A DNA stretch of 64,000 nt from Cypionkella aquatica (lineage in GTDB: Bacteria > Pseudomonadota > Alphaproteobacteria > Rhodobacterales > Rhodobacteraceae), in the NCBI RefSeq assembly GCF_030161095.1, contig NZ_BSPP01000007.1, positions 656,901-720,900 of the forward strand. Direction: 5' to 3'. Below, piece after piece: positions 1-7,641 of the stretch. The notes under the pieces were generated by a model that saw only the letters and a list, made by a program, of their open reading frames with translations, was not told the DNA's origin and did no database searches. The stretch's first letter is position 1; each line of letters starts with the position of its first letter. Position numbers and translations under genes: made by a program.

Positions 1-623
1 AAACAGATCTGATTGCTGCCTGCACGTTGATCAAACAGCAAGACCAGCAAGCCGCCCGCCTTCAGATGTTTGACAAAGCCCGTGGTCCCGGCGCGGCCCT
101 GCGGAAAAACCGGGCCGCCGAAAGCTTCCATCGTTTGCACATAATGCGCGTTGAAATAGCGGTTGGACATTGGGCGATACAGCCCGCCGATCGTGTAGCC
201 TTGGGCCACCAGACAGGCGCGGGCGGCCTCGTAATTGCCAAAATGCCCCGAGACCAAGATCGCCGCGCGACCCTCGGCCTGCGCCTTTGCCAAAGCGGCT
301 ACGCCTGCGCCCTGCGGGATGATCTGCGCCTGCCGGGCCTGAAAATCCTTGGTCGAGTAATTCTCGATCAGGGTTCGTCCTGCATTATCAAGCGATTGCG
401 TGGCGATCTTCTTGCGATTTGCCAGCGGCATATCCGGCCAGATCAGAGCCAGATTGGCCTCTGCCCGCTGGCGATAGCCCGCAATCCGCCCGACCGGGCC
501 GCGCAAGATCGCGCCCAGCAAGGGCACGCGCCAACGGTACGGCAAGGCCAGACCCAAACCGATCAGACCGCGCACCACAAGGTTTTGCGCGAAGGCCAGC
601 GGTTGAAAGGGCGTATCGGACAT
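1..623 (-). CDS. Lysophospholipid/lipid A acyltransferase, LpxL/HtrB family (3' end outside window)
   Basis: The reading frame is open from an ATG at 623 to the left edge, giving about 207 residues without a stop. It matches the LpxL/HtrB/lauroyl acyltransferase family, inner-membrane enzymes that transfer acyl chains to lipid A or a related lysolipid. The visible catalytic motif is HFGNYE (H127-x4-E132), followed by LYRPMSN (about 148-154) and FPQGRAG (about 173-179), all typical of the family. A hydrophobic stretch near residues 17-30 would anchor it. It starts 2 bp after the stop of the upstream DMT exporter, so the two are probably co-transcribed. Which acyl chain and acceptor it uses cannot be read from the sequence. 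Confidence 0.85.
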   Translation of the reverse strand, partial: MSDTPFQPLAFAQNLVVRGLIGLGLALPYRWRVPLLGAILRGPVGRIAGYRQRAEANLALIWPDMPLANRKKIATQSLDNAGRTLIENYSTKDFQARQAQIIPQGAGVAALAKAQAEGRAAILVSGHFGNYEAARACLVAQGYTIGGLYRPMSNRYFNAHYVQTMEAFGGPVFPQGRAGTTGFVKHLKAGGLLVLLFDQRAGSNQIC

Positions 624-625
624 GG

Positions 626-1504
626 TTATCGCTTGATGGTTTCGCGGTGCCAGACATAAAGCCCCGATCCCGCGATCACAAGCGCCCCGATGACCGCCCA
701 AAAGTCGGGATATTCACCGTAAAAGGCGATACCGAACAGCGTGGCATAGACGATGCCCAGATAAGAAAACGGTGCGATGGCCGAGGCTTCAGCCATCGAG
801 AACGCCCGGATCAGGCAAAATTGTGCGGCGGTCCCAAGGCAACCCAGAGCGACAAACCGTGGCAGATCCGCCAGCGCAATCGGGTGCCAGACAAAGATCA
901 CCGCGATGCTTGTTGCCACTGCGCCAAACAAAGCGGCGTGCAGCATGGATGTCGCGGGGCCTTCTTTTTGCCCTACAAGCCGGGTCAGCAGTGCCGAAAT
1001 CGCATAACAAAAAGCGCAAGCCAACGGCAGCAGTGCCGCGGGGCTGAACAGGCCAGCCCCTGGGCGGATGATGATAAGTGCGCCGATCATCGCCACGACA
1101 ACGCCCGCAATCCGGCGCGGCCCCAGCTTTTCGCCAAGGAACAGTGCGGCGCCCAGCGTGATCAACAACGGGCTGGTGTCGGCCAAAGCCGTCGCCTCGG
1201 CCAAGCCAATATAGCCAAGGCTTAGGAAAAACAGAGCGGTCGTGGCCAGTTGAAAGCCCGAGCGCGCCATATGCAGCCAAGGATAGGGCGTGCGCAGGGT
1301 GGGGCCGATCCGTTTGGGGCCCAAGATCACCAGCACCAGCACCGCTTGGCCGATAAAGCGCGCCCAAACCACTTGCGCAGTGGGATAGCTTTGCAGCAAG
1401 CCTTTCGCCACAGCGTCCATCGTGCTGAACAAGGCCACCCCCAGCATCAGGATCAAGATGCCCTTGCGAGTGGCGGCGGCGGTGGGCAGGATCTTGGCGT
1501 TCAT
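626..1504 (-). CDS. DMT-superfamily (EamA) transporter
   Basis: This 292-residue protein is very hydrophobic, with about ten predicted membrane helices arranged as two EamA repeats (roughly 15-145 and 155-288). The first repeat contains the motif STMDAVAKGLL near residue 30, as usual in drug/metabolite exporters. The substrate is unknown. The start at 1504 (MNAKILP) places the first helix at about residues 15-35. It probably shares a transcript with the acyltransferase that follows 2 bp downstream. It is one of five EamA-type transporters in this window. Confidence 0.85.
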   Translation of the reverse strand: MNAKILPTAAATRKGILILMLGVALFSTMDAVAKGLLQSYPTAQVVWARFIGQAVLVLVILGPKRIGPTLRTPYPWLHMARSGFQLATTALFFLSLGYIGLAEATALADTSPLLITLGAALFLGEKLGPRRIAGVVVAMIGALIIIRPGAGLFSPAALLPLACAFCYAISALLTRLVGQKEGPATSMLHAALFGAVATSIAVIFVWHPIALADLPRFVALGCLGTAAQFCLIRAFSMAEASAIAPFSYLGIVYATLFGIAFYGEYPDFWAVIGALVIAGSGLYVWHRETIKR

Positions 1505-1556
1505 CCGGCGACCCTAAAGCGGCACCGACCGGGCGGCAAGGGTTGCACATGCGGCG

Positions 1557-2618
1557 CTACTGATCGTCTTCCTGGATCAACACCAGCTCTCCGGCGGCTT
1601 CCAGTTGCCGCACCGCGCTGATGATCTGGTTCATCGCATCTTCGGCGTCTTTTTCCTTGACGCGGCCACGGCTGACAGCTTCTTCGCGCAGACCCTGCGC
1701 CATGCGCTGCGACATGTTTGACAGCAAAAATTCTGCCGAAGCTTCACGCTCGGCGACGCCCGCGCTGGCTGCAAGTACTGTGATCAGCTGCGCCTGATCA
1801 ACTATGCGGATCAGCTTCGGCACATCGCGCCCCAGCAAACGCTTTGGCAGATGCACAAAAGTGAAGATGGCGCGGCGGACCTGCTGCGCAAACCCCGCAT
1901 CAGCCTCGTCCAGCCCCTTCAACACATCCTCTCGCGTCAGGGCGGGCGAGATATTCAGGATCGCCCCGACCCGATCCACCGGATTGGATTGAAACGCCCG
2001 CAAAGGCTGCGATTCAAGCTGGTTTGCCAAGGAAATCCCGATACGGCGCACGGTGTCCGGATCAACATTGCCGGTTTGCGACACCGCATAAGCCACCCGC
2101 CGCGCCTTTTCGCCGGGAAGTTTCCCCAGCAGTTCTGCAGATTTGGCAACGGGCAGCTTTGACAGCATCACCGCGCCCACTTCAATGCTTTCCTGCTCCA
2201 ACACCGGCAGCAAGCTGGCGACCGGCATCGCGGTAAGCCGCTCCCACGGGTCAGACGAGGCGCTGCTGGCCGCCATCCTGCGCAACCTGCTGGCGGCATT
2301 GGCCGAAATATGGCCATCCATCATCGACAAAGCCGCCTCAATGCCGCCCGGAAATGACAGGCCAACCTGATCCAACTCTCCAAGAAATTCTTCGATCACC
2401 GCGGCCAAAGTGCGGCGATCAACCGTGCGCATCTGGCTCATCTGTTCGGCCAAAGCCGCCTGCATCTGATCGGGCAGCTTGGCAAGCGGCAGGCTGCCGC
2501 CTTCTGCTAACAGAAATTGCACGATGATCGCGGCCTTCTGGCGTGGGCTGGGCTGCGGGGCCTGCGCCCTGCGTTGCACCGGAGTTATCCGCGCCAGAAC
2601 TGCTGGTTCGCCCGCCAT
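1557..2618 (-). CDS. fliG: FliG-like flagellar motor switch protein (stand-alone, divergent)
   Basis: This 353-residue protein aligns along the length of FliG, the rotor protein that couples MotAB stator torque to the C ring. Visible landmarks are an N-terminal PRQKAAIIVQFLL segment (about 25-37), a middle-domain EQESIEVGAVMLSKLP segment in the place of the usual EHPQ-type motif (about 140-155), and a C-terminal FTFVHLPKRLLGRD followed by SNMSQRMAQGLREE (about 305-318). The C-terminal torque helix keeps charged residues. No other flagellar gene is in the window, so this is an orphan copy. It could be the genome's main FliG or a diverged paralogue. A TTAA-N7-TTAA CtrA-type box lies about 50 bp upstream, which supports flagellar or cell-cycle co-regulation. 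Confidence 0.85.
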   Translation of the reverse strand: MAGEPAVLARITPVQRRAQAPQPSPRQKAAIIVQFLLAEGGSLPLAKLPDQMQAALAEQMSQMRTVDRRTLAAVIEEFLGELDQVGLSFPGGIEAALSMMDGHISANAASRLRRMAASSASSDPWERLTAMPVASLLPVLEQESIEVGAVMLSKLPVAKSAELLGKLPGEKARRVAYAVSQTGNVDPDTVRRIGISLANQLESQPLRAFQSNPVDRVGAILNISPALTREDVLKGLDEADAGFAQQVRRAIFTFVHLPKRLLGRDVPKLIRIVDQAQLITVLAASAGVAEREASAEFLLSNMSQRMAQGLREEAVSRGRVKEKDAEDAMNQIISAVRQLEAAGELVLIQEDDQ

Positions 2619-2667
2619 ATCTATCCCCTGATCCGTTCTGGTTCAGGGGTAGAATGACCGCATCAGG

Positions 2668-2682
2668 TTAAGGTCGGTTTAA
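2668..2682 (-). promoter_or_regulatory. Full CtrA-type box upstream of fliG
   Basis: The sequence reads TTAA-ACCGACC-TTAAC on the minus strand, an exact TTAA-N7-TTAAC match to the alphaproteobacterial CtrA consensus. It lies 50-64 bp upstream of the fliG-like start and overlaps the last codons and stop of purB. CtrA controls flagellar genes in this class, so the position fits regulation of the fliG-like gene. Confidence 0.6.
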
Positions 2683-3983
2683 GCGCCGAACACCCGTTTG
2701 AAAATCGTATCAACATGTTTGGTGTGATAGCCGATGTCAAATTTTTCTTCGATCTGCGCCGGGGTCAGGGCCGCCGTGACTTCGGGATCGCCGAGAAGCT
2801 CGGTTTTGAAATCCGCGCCATGCTCCCAGACCTTCATCGCGTTGCGCTGCACCAAACGATAGCTGTCTTCACGGCTGACACCTGCTTGGGTCAGCGCCAG
2901 CAAAACCCGTTGGCTCATCACCAAGCCTTTGAACTGGTTCATATTCTTCAGGCAGTTTTCAGGATAAACAACCAGCTTTTCAACCAGCCCACCCAAGCGG
3001 TGCAACGCGAAATCGAGGGTGATGGTGGTGTCGGGTCCAATCGCGCGTTCAACCGAGGAATGGCTGATGTCACGCTCGTGCCATAGAGCCACATTTTCCA
3101 ATGCCGGGATCACGGACATCCGTACAAGACGTGCAAGACCCGTCAGATTTTCTGACAGAACCGGGTTGCGTTTGTGCGGCATGGCCGAGGAGCCCTTTTG
3201 GCCAGGGCTGAAAAACTCTTCCGCCTCAAGCACTTCGGTGCGCTGCATGTGGCGGATTTCGATGGCGATGTTTTCAATACTGGATGCGATCACGCCAAGG
3301 GTGGCGAAATACATCGCATGGCGGTCGCGCGGGATGACTTGGGTGCTGATCGGCTCGGGTGTCAGGCCAAGTTGGGCACAGACATGCTCTTCCACAGACG
3401 GATCAATGTTGGCGAAGGTGCCGACGGCGCCGGAAATTGCCCCGGTTGCGATCTCGGCGCGGGCGGTCATCAGGCGGGTGCGGTTGCGATCCATCTCGGC
3501 ATAAAAGCGGGCGAAGGTCAGGCCCATTGTGGTCGGCTCGGCATGGATGCCGTGGCTGCGACCGATGCGGACGGTGTTTTTATGTTCAAACGCGCGGGAT
3601 TTCAGCGCGGCCAGAACGCGATCCAGCCCGACCAGCAGCAGGTCGGTGGCGCGGACGAGTTGCAGGTTGAAGGTGGTGTCCAGAACGTCGGACGAGGTCA
3701 TGCCTTGGTGGACAAAGCGGGCCTCTTCCGCGCCGATATGTTCGGCGAGATGGGTCAGGAAGGCGATCACGTCATGTTTGGTGACGGCCTCGATCTCATC
3801 AATCCGGGCCACATCGAAGGTCACGTCGCGGGCTTTCCAGACGGCTGCGGCGCTTTCTTTCGGGATCACCCCGATGGCGGCGAGGGCGTCGCAGGCGTGG
3901 GCCTCGATTTCAAACCAGATGCGGAATTTGGTTTCCGGCGACCAGATGGTGACCATGTCGGGGCGGGAATAGCGCGGGATCAT
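2679..3983 (-). CDS. purB: Adenylosuccinate lyase
   Basis: PurB is a cytosolic homotetramer that splits SAICAR and adenylosuccinate, releasing fumarate, in purine synthesis. The 434-residue length is normal. Family landmarks are present: TSSDVLDT (97-104), SHGIHAEPTT with the catalytic histidine region (143-152), and the fumarase/aspartase signature GSSAMPHKRNP (264-274). The ATG at 3983 is preceded by GGAGGCACCCG on the minus strand, a good ribosome binding site. It ends 60 bp before the start of the fliG-like gene. Confidence 0.97.
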   Translation of the reverse strand: MIPRYSRPDMVTIWSPETKFRIWFEIEAHACDALAAIGVIPKESAAAVWKARDVTFDVARIDEIEAVTKHDVIAFLTHLAEHIGAEEARFVHQGMTSSDVLDTTFNLQLVRATDLLLVGLDRVLAALKSRAFEHKNTVRIGRSHGIHAEPTTMGLTFARFYAEMDRNRTRLMTARAEIATGAISGAVGTFANIDPSVEEHVCAQLGLTPEPISTQVIPRDRHAMYFATLGVIASSIENIAIEIRHMQRTEVLEAEEFFSPGQKGSSAMPHKRNPVLSENLTGLARLVRMSVIPALENVALWHERDISHSSVERAIGPDTTITLDFALHRLGGLVEKLVVYPENCLKNMNQFKGLVMSQRVLLALTQAGVSREDSYRLVQRNAMKVWEHGADFKTELLGDPEVTAALTPAQIEEKFDIGYHTKHVDTIFKRVFGA

Positions 3984-4061
3984 CGGGTGCCTCCGGGCGG
4001 CTTGGAAATGGGATAGTGCGCTTTAGACCGGGACGGGGCAAAGGGCAAGCGGGCAGGGCGT

Positions 4062-4115
4062 GTCCACGCGTGGCGCTTCTGGCAGTTTATATGAAATCAA
4101 TGGGTTAGCAGGGGG
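4062..4115 (+). repeat. Dispersed intergenic element, copy A (GTCCACGCG...GGGTTAGCA)
   Basis: This stretch aligns without gaps to the reverse complement of 40851-40904. It starts GTCCACGCG, and after the same 23-base distance continues GTTTAT..AAATCAAYGGGTTAGCA. It sits between purB and the CDGSH gene, divergently oriented genes, about 130-180 bp upstream of the latter. The function is unknown. Confidence 0.5.
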
Positions 4116-4245
4116 TTGTTTAGGATTTGTTAAGATGGCTCGGCAGGGCCGTGATCGCAATCGCCCTGCCTGCGCCGCGACAGTAGGCAACGCGGCCTTG
4201 TCGTGTCAGAGTGTCACCATAGCCACTGACAAGACGGAGGTAGCC

Positions 4246-4884
4246 ATGGTTGAAACGGTTCAAGGCCGCGAGGTGACGATTGTGTTTGATGGCAAGCGCT
4301 GCGTTCATTCGCGCAACTGCGTGCTAAGCCACCCGGAGGTGTTTGTGCCCAATGTGCAGGGCGAGTGGATTTATCCCGATGCAGCGCCTGCGGCGGAAGT
4401 GGTGCGGATCGGGCAGAATTGCCCGTCTGGCGCGATCCGGGTTTTCTGGAACGATGGCGCGACGGGGTCGGACGCGCCACCCGTGGTGAATACCTTGCGG
4501 GTGCGGGAGAACGGGCCGCTGGCGCTGGAGGCTCCGATCCTGCTGGGCGGGGTGGCACTGGACGGGCCGCGCGCCACCCTGTGCCGCTGCGGGGCTTCGG
4601 CCAACAAGCCGTTTTGCGATGGCAGCCACAGCGCGGCGGGGTTTACCGCTTCGGGTGAGCCTGCTGCAAAAGACTCGCAGCCTTTGGCAGTGCGGGACGG
4701 CGCAGTTGAGGTGTCGCCGCTGCCGAATGGGCCGCTGAAGGTCGCGGGCAATCTGGAGGTGGTGTCTGGAACCGGGCGCACGGTGAACCGGGCGGCGCAG
4801 ATGTTTTTGTGCCGCTGCGGCCATTCGGCGAACAAACCCTATTGCGATGGCAGCCATAAGGCAGCGGGGTTTGTTGCAGAATAG
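4246..4884 (+). CDS. Double CDGSH iron-sulfur protein with N-terminal Fer4_19-type domain
   Basis: This 212-residue soluble protein has three predicted iron-sulfur sites. An N-terminal divergent 4Fe-4S domain of the Fer4_19 type has C19, C25 and C59 (NCPSGAIR). Two mitoNEET-like CDGSH motifs follow: CRCGASANKPFCDGSH (113-128) and CRCGHSANKPYCDGSH (189-204). Each CDGSH motif has the 3-Cys-1-His pattern that binds a 2Fe-2S cluster. The ATG at 4246 was chosen because AAGACGGAGG lies just upstream and the Fer4_19 domain begins right after it; an in-frame ATG at 4060 would add residues that do not look like protein. It probably acts in electron transfer or cluster delivery, but the partner is unknown. 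It stands alone. Confidence 0.85.
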   Translation: MVETVQGREVTIVFDGKRCVHSRNCVLSHPEVFVPNVQGEWIYPDAAPAAEVVRIGQNCPSGAIRVFWNDGATGSDAPPVVNTLRVRENGPLALEAPILLGGVALDGPRATLCRCGASANKPFCDGSHSAAGFTASGEPAAKDSQPLAVRDGAVEVSPLPNGPLKVAGNLEVVSGTGRTVNRAAQMFLCRCGHSANKPYCDGSHKAAGFVAE

Positions 4885-4920
4885 AGCCTCGCAAGGCTTT
4901 GCGGGGAAAGTGTCAGGCTG

Positions 4921-5013
4921 AAGGAGCCTCCGGCGGGGATATTTTTTGCCAGTATGAAATCGCAAGCGCCCCTGATTTCATACTGGTAAAAATATTCCCG
5001 CCGGAGGCACCTT
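4921..5013. repeat. Long palindromic intergenic repeat (GCCTCCGGCGGG family), copy 1
   Basis: The left arm 4926-4961 and right arm 4974-5008 are nearly perfect reverse complements (36 and 35 bases, one indel, a few mismatches), with GCCTCCGGCGGG at the outer ends and a tail containing CCAGTATGAAATC towards the 12-base loop. It lies between the convergent CDGSH and dddP genes. A hairpin this strong, with A/T runs in both arms, would work as a bidirectional terminator. Related copies are at 19899-20022, 43361-43445 and a half copy at 37809-37834. Confidence 0.85.
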
Positions 5014-5037
5014 TGGCCTATCCAGCGCGGTACCGTG

Positions 5038-6378
5038 TCAGCCTTGGCCCAGCAGGCGCGGATCGAAGGGATATTTCGTCAGATTCTCAAACCCGGTTTC
5101 GGTGATCAGCACCTGATCTTCCAGCTTGATCGAGAAATCGCCACCTTCTGGGGATACCAGCGCTTCGACACACAGCGTCATGCCGGGTTCCAGCGCCACC
5201 TCGAACGCGCCGTCAACATGGGCGTCGGGATAGGGCACGAAGGGCCATTCATCACACAGACCGACGCCGTGCATTTTGCAGGAGTATTTCTGTTTCCAGT
5301 ATTTATCCGCCAACTGGTGGCCGCCGTGGGTCAGCTCGCGGATGGTGACGCCGGGTTTCAGCATCGCCATGTTGGTCTCGATATGCTCCATCGCGTGGCG
5401 CATGGCCGAGATCATATCGGCGCGCGGGCTGCTGTCGCCGACCCACCATGTGCGGGAAATATCGGTGCACATGCCGTAAGCGCCGATCAGATCGGTGTCG
5501 AAGGCGACGATTTCGTTGTTTGACACCAAGCGCGGGCCACATTCTTGAAACCATGGGTTGGTGCGCGGGCCAGAGGCCAGCAGCCGGGTTTCGATCCATT
5601 CGCCACCGCGCCGGATATTGCCTTTGTGAAGCTCGGCCCAGATGTCATCTTCGGACATATGCCCGCCGGGCACCCCGGCGCGGGTGGCGGTTTCCATCTC
5701 GGCAATCGCGGCTTCGCAGGCGTGATGGGCGCATTTCATCGCAAGGATTTCATCGGGGCCTTTGATGGCGCGGGTGCGTTCGGTGACTTCTTCACCCTCC
5801 ATCACCTCAAACCCGGCGCGTTCCAGCGCGCGCAAGCCGTTGATCATGATTTTATCGACAGCGATGCGCCGATTGGAGCCTGCATGGGCGCGCATGACTT
5901 CATTGACCTGAGCGGCGAAAGAGGTCGCATCCTCGGCCACTTTATCGCCGCAGACATTGTAGAAGAACGATGCACCCGAGCGCAGTTCTTTGACGAGGGG
6001 GTTGAAATTGACCAGAAACGGCGCCTGTTTGTATTCCCACACCACCATATGACCATCGGCGCACACAAGGCAGGCGCGGAACGGGTTGTGACTGTTCCAA
6101 AGCTGCATATTGGTGGTGTCGGTGGCATAGCGGATGTTCAGCGCATCAAACATCAGCATGCCGCCATAGTCGCGGGCGTTGATCGACGCGACAAGGCGCT
6201 TCCAGCGGAATTCGCGCATGCGTTCAAGGTTTGGCAGTGCCAGACCCGCCTGCGCCCATTCGCCAAAGGCCAGTTGGGTGGGGCCGATTTCCACCCGGTC
6301 ATTGTCGTTCGGGGTGCCATCGCCGAGACGATCGCCGCGCTCGGGGTCAATTTTACGGCGGGTTTCGGCGTAGGACAT
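5038..6378 (-). CDS. dddP: DMSP lyase DddP (M24 creatinase/aminopeptidase fold)
   Basis: DddP cleaves dimethylsulfoniopropionate to dimethyl sulfide and acrylate. The 446-residue protein has the creatinase-like N-terminal half and the M24 'pita-bread' C-terminal half. The N-terminus (GTPNDNDRVEIGPTQLAF, 21-38) is characteristic of roseobacter DddP and not of ordinary Xaa-Pro peptidases. Metal ligands are D294, D296, D306, H370, E405 and E420, one residue off the published set I recall for Ruegeria DddP (D295, D297, D307, H371, E406, E421). The catalytic Asp377 and Tyr366 equivalents are D376 and Y365. The start at 6378 (MSYAETRRK) matches the known N-terminus; an in-frame ATG at 6516 would add an unlikely 46-residue leader. 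It is monocistronic as far as can be seen. Confidence 0.9.
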   Translation of the reverse strand: MSYAETRRKIDPERGDRLGDGTPNDNDRVEIGPTQLAFGEWAQAGLALPNLERMREFRWKRLVASINARDYGGMLMFDALNIRYATDTTNMQLWNSHNPFRACLVCADGHMVVWEYKQAPFLVNFNPLVKELRSGASFFYNVCGDKVAEDATSFAAQVNEVMRAHAGSNRRIAVDKIMINGLRALERAGFEVMEGEEVTERTRAIKGPDEILAMKCAHHACEAAIAEMETATRAGVPGGHMSEDDIWAELHKGNIRRGGEWIETRLLASGPRTNPWFQECGPRLVSNNEIVAFDTDLIGAYGMCTDISRTWWVGDSSPRADMISAMRHAMEHIETNMAMLKPGVTIRELTHGGHQLADKYWKQKYSCKMHGVGLCDEWPFVPYPDAHVDGAFEVALEPGMTLCVEALVSPEGGDFSIKLEDQVLITETGFENLTKYPFDPRLLGQG

Positions 6379-6516
6379 TGGTGCGCTCCGGCTGACGGTT
6401 CGTTGGCTTTGGCCAGACTGACAGGCAGGCGGGGGCGATCTTTGCCTGCTGCGACGCTGCATGTCGCAAATGGCTGGGCGCGCGCATTGTGAGGGCATTG
6501 GTTTGCGCAGTCGCAT

Positions 6517-6547
6517 GCCCCCCAGCGACCTTTCGGCGCTGGGGGGC
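6517..6547 (-). terminator. Strong GC hairpin between the 6593-7420 gene and dddP
   Basis: The arms GCCCCCCAGCG and CGCTGGGGGGC pair perfectly (11 bp) around a 9-base loop. It lies just downstream of the unknown minus-strand gene and upstream of dddP. There is no T-run, so termination may be Rho-assisted. Confidence 0.5.
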
Positions 6548-6592
6548 GATGTCGTGATGCCGGACAGGCACTAAATGTCAGAACATCCTGTA

Positions 6593-7420
6593 CTAGAACA
6601 AGATGCCAGCCATTGGGCCGTGCATCAGCGAGGATGCAACGCCGGTGCCCACCAAGGCCGCCGAGGTCAGTCGCATGTTTTCGCCGCGCAGCACCGAATA
6701 GGTCAGCATCGCAGCCCCCACCGGCAGCGCGACCATCATCAGCGTGGCGTTCATCGTATGCGCCGCAAGCCGCATTTGTGTCGAATCGAGATGCGGCAGC
6801 ACGATCGGTTCCGGCGGATAAAGCGCTGCACGCAAGCGGGCAAGCTCGGGGTTGCGTGGCAGCGGCAGATGTGGCCGATCATTGCTGGGATAGAAGCCGC
6901 GCGCGTAGATGGCGTCGATATTGCCCTCGTCAAGCAGGGTGAACACCGGGTGGTCGGGTTCCGCGCGTTGGCTGGATTTCGGCTTGGCATAGGCCAGCGA
7001 ATCGATCACCTCGGCGGTGACGGGATGCGCCCATTCATGCCAATAGACCGCATCGGGGTTAAGCCGGGCCTGCACCCGTTCAACCAGTTTTGAGCACATC
7101 GCCTCGTGCCGCACTGGCGGATGCCGGCGCTTTGGCGCGGCGTTCAGGCGCGGCGGCAAATGTGACGGCCCGACCGACAAGGTCAGCGAAGCCGCAACCC
7201 CGGGGCGCGGGTTTTCTGCTGTTGCCAGCACGATGCGGGTGCCGGGCATATCAAAGCTGGCAAGATCCTCGCAATCCCATGTCAGTTCGCGATCCCTGTC
7301 ATGAAATCGAGCCAGCACCACGTCAAGATCTGCCACCAAGCGGGCAAAGTTCAGGCTGGGCGTTTTTAGAAACAACAACTCGGCAATCGTACTGAACTGT
7401 ATCTCTAGATGATCTTTCAT
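6593..7420 (-). CDS. Hypothetical protein with C-terminal membrane segments
   Basis: I do not recognise this 275-residue protein. The first ~200 residues look soluble, with several Arg/Pro-rich stretches (for example RLNAAPKRRHPPVRHE, about 93-108). The last ~55 residues contain two hydrophobic segments (about 224-243 and 250-273) that could be membrane helices, suggesting a cytosolic domain tethered by its C-terminus. The ATG at 7420 is preferred over an in-frame TTG at 7432. The gene is single, with a hairpin after it. Composition and codon use look native to this genome, so it is probably a lineage-conserved protein. Confidence 0.6.
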   Translation of the reverse strand: MKDHLEIQFSTIAELLFLKTPSLNFARLVADLDVVLARFHDRDRELTWDCEDLASFDMPGTRIVLATAENPRPGVAASLTLSVGPSHLPPRLNAAPKRRHPPVRHEAMCSKLVERVQARLNPDAVYWHEWAHPVTAEVIDSLAYAKPKSSQRAEPDHPVFTLLDEGNIDAIYARGFYPSNDRPHLPLPRNPELARLRAALYPPEPIVLPHLDSTQMRLAAHTMNATLMMVALPVGAAMLTYSVLRGENMRLTSAALVGTGVASSLMHGPMAGILF

Positions 7421-7585
7421 CACGGGCTCCAATCAGTGGTGATCAATGATTGGCCGATGATTGTGCCTGCATCCGGGAGGCATTGCGGCGTTAGCAAGTT
7501 ATTAACCGGAAGTTGAGTGCTGTTTCCGCCTTATTTGCAATTTTGCGTGTGGGCGCGGATTGTCCACGCCCCGGCTGATAATGCC

Positions 7586-7613
7586 AAAGGCCGCCCGAGA
7601 GGGGGCGGCCTTT
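7586..7613 (-). terminator. Rho-independent terminator after glnA
   Basis: AAAGGCCGCCC and GGGCGGCCTTT form an 11-bp stem beginning about 29 bp downstream of the glnA stop. Confidence 0.8.
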
Positions 7614-7641
7614 GCGTGGTCTTGCAACGATCCGGGTGGGA

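Noticed and set aside
5038..6378. Ordinary Xaa-Pro peptidase or creatinase
   Set aside because: The fold is the same, but the N-terminal NDNDRVEIGPTQLAF segment and all DddP active-site residues are in register.
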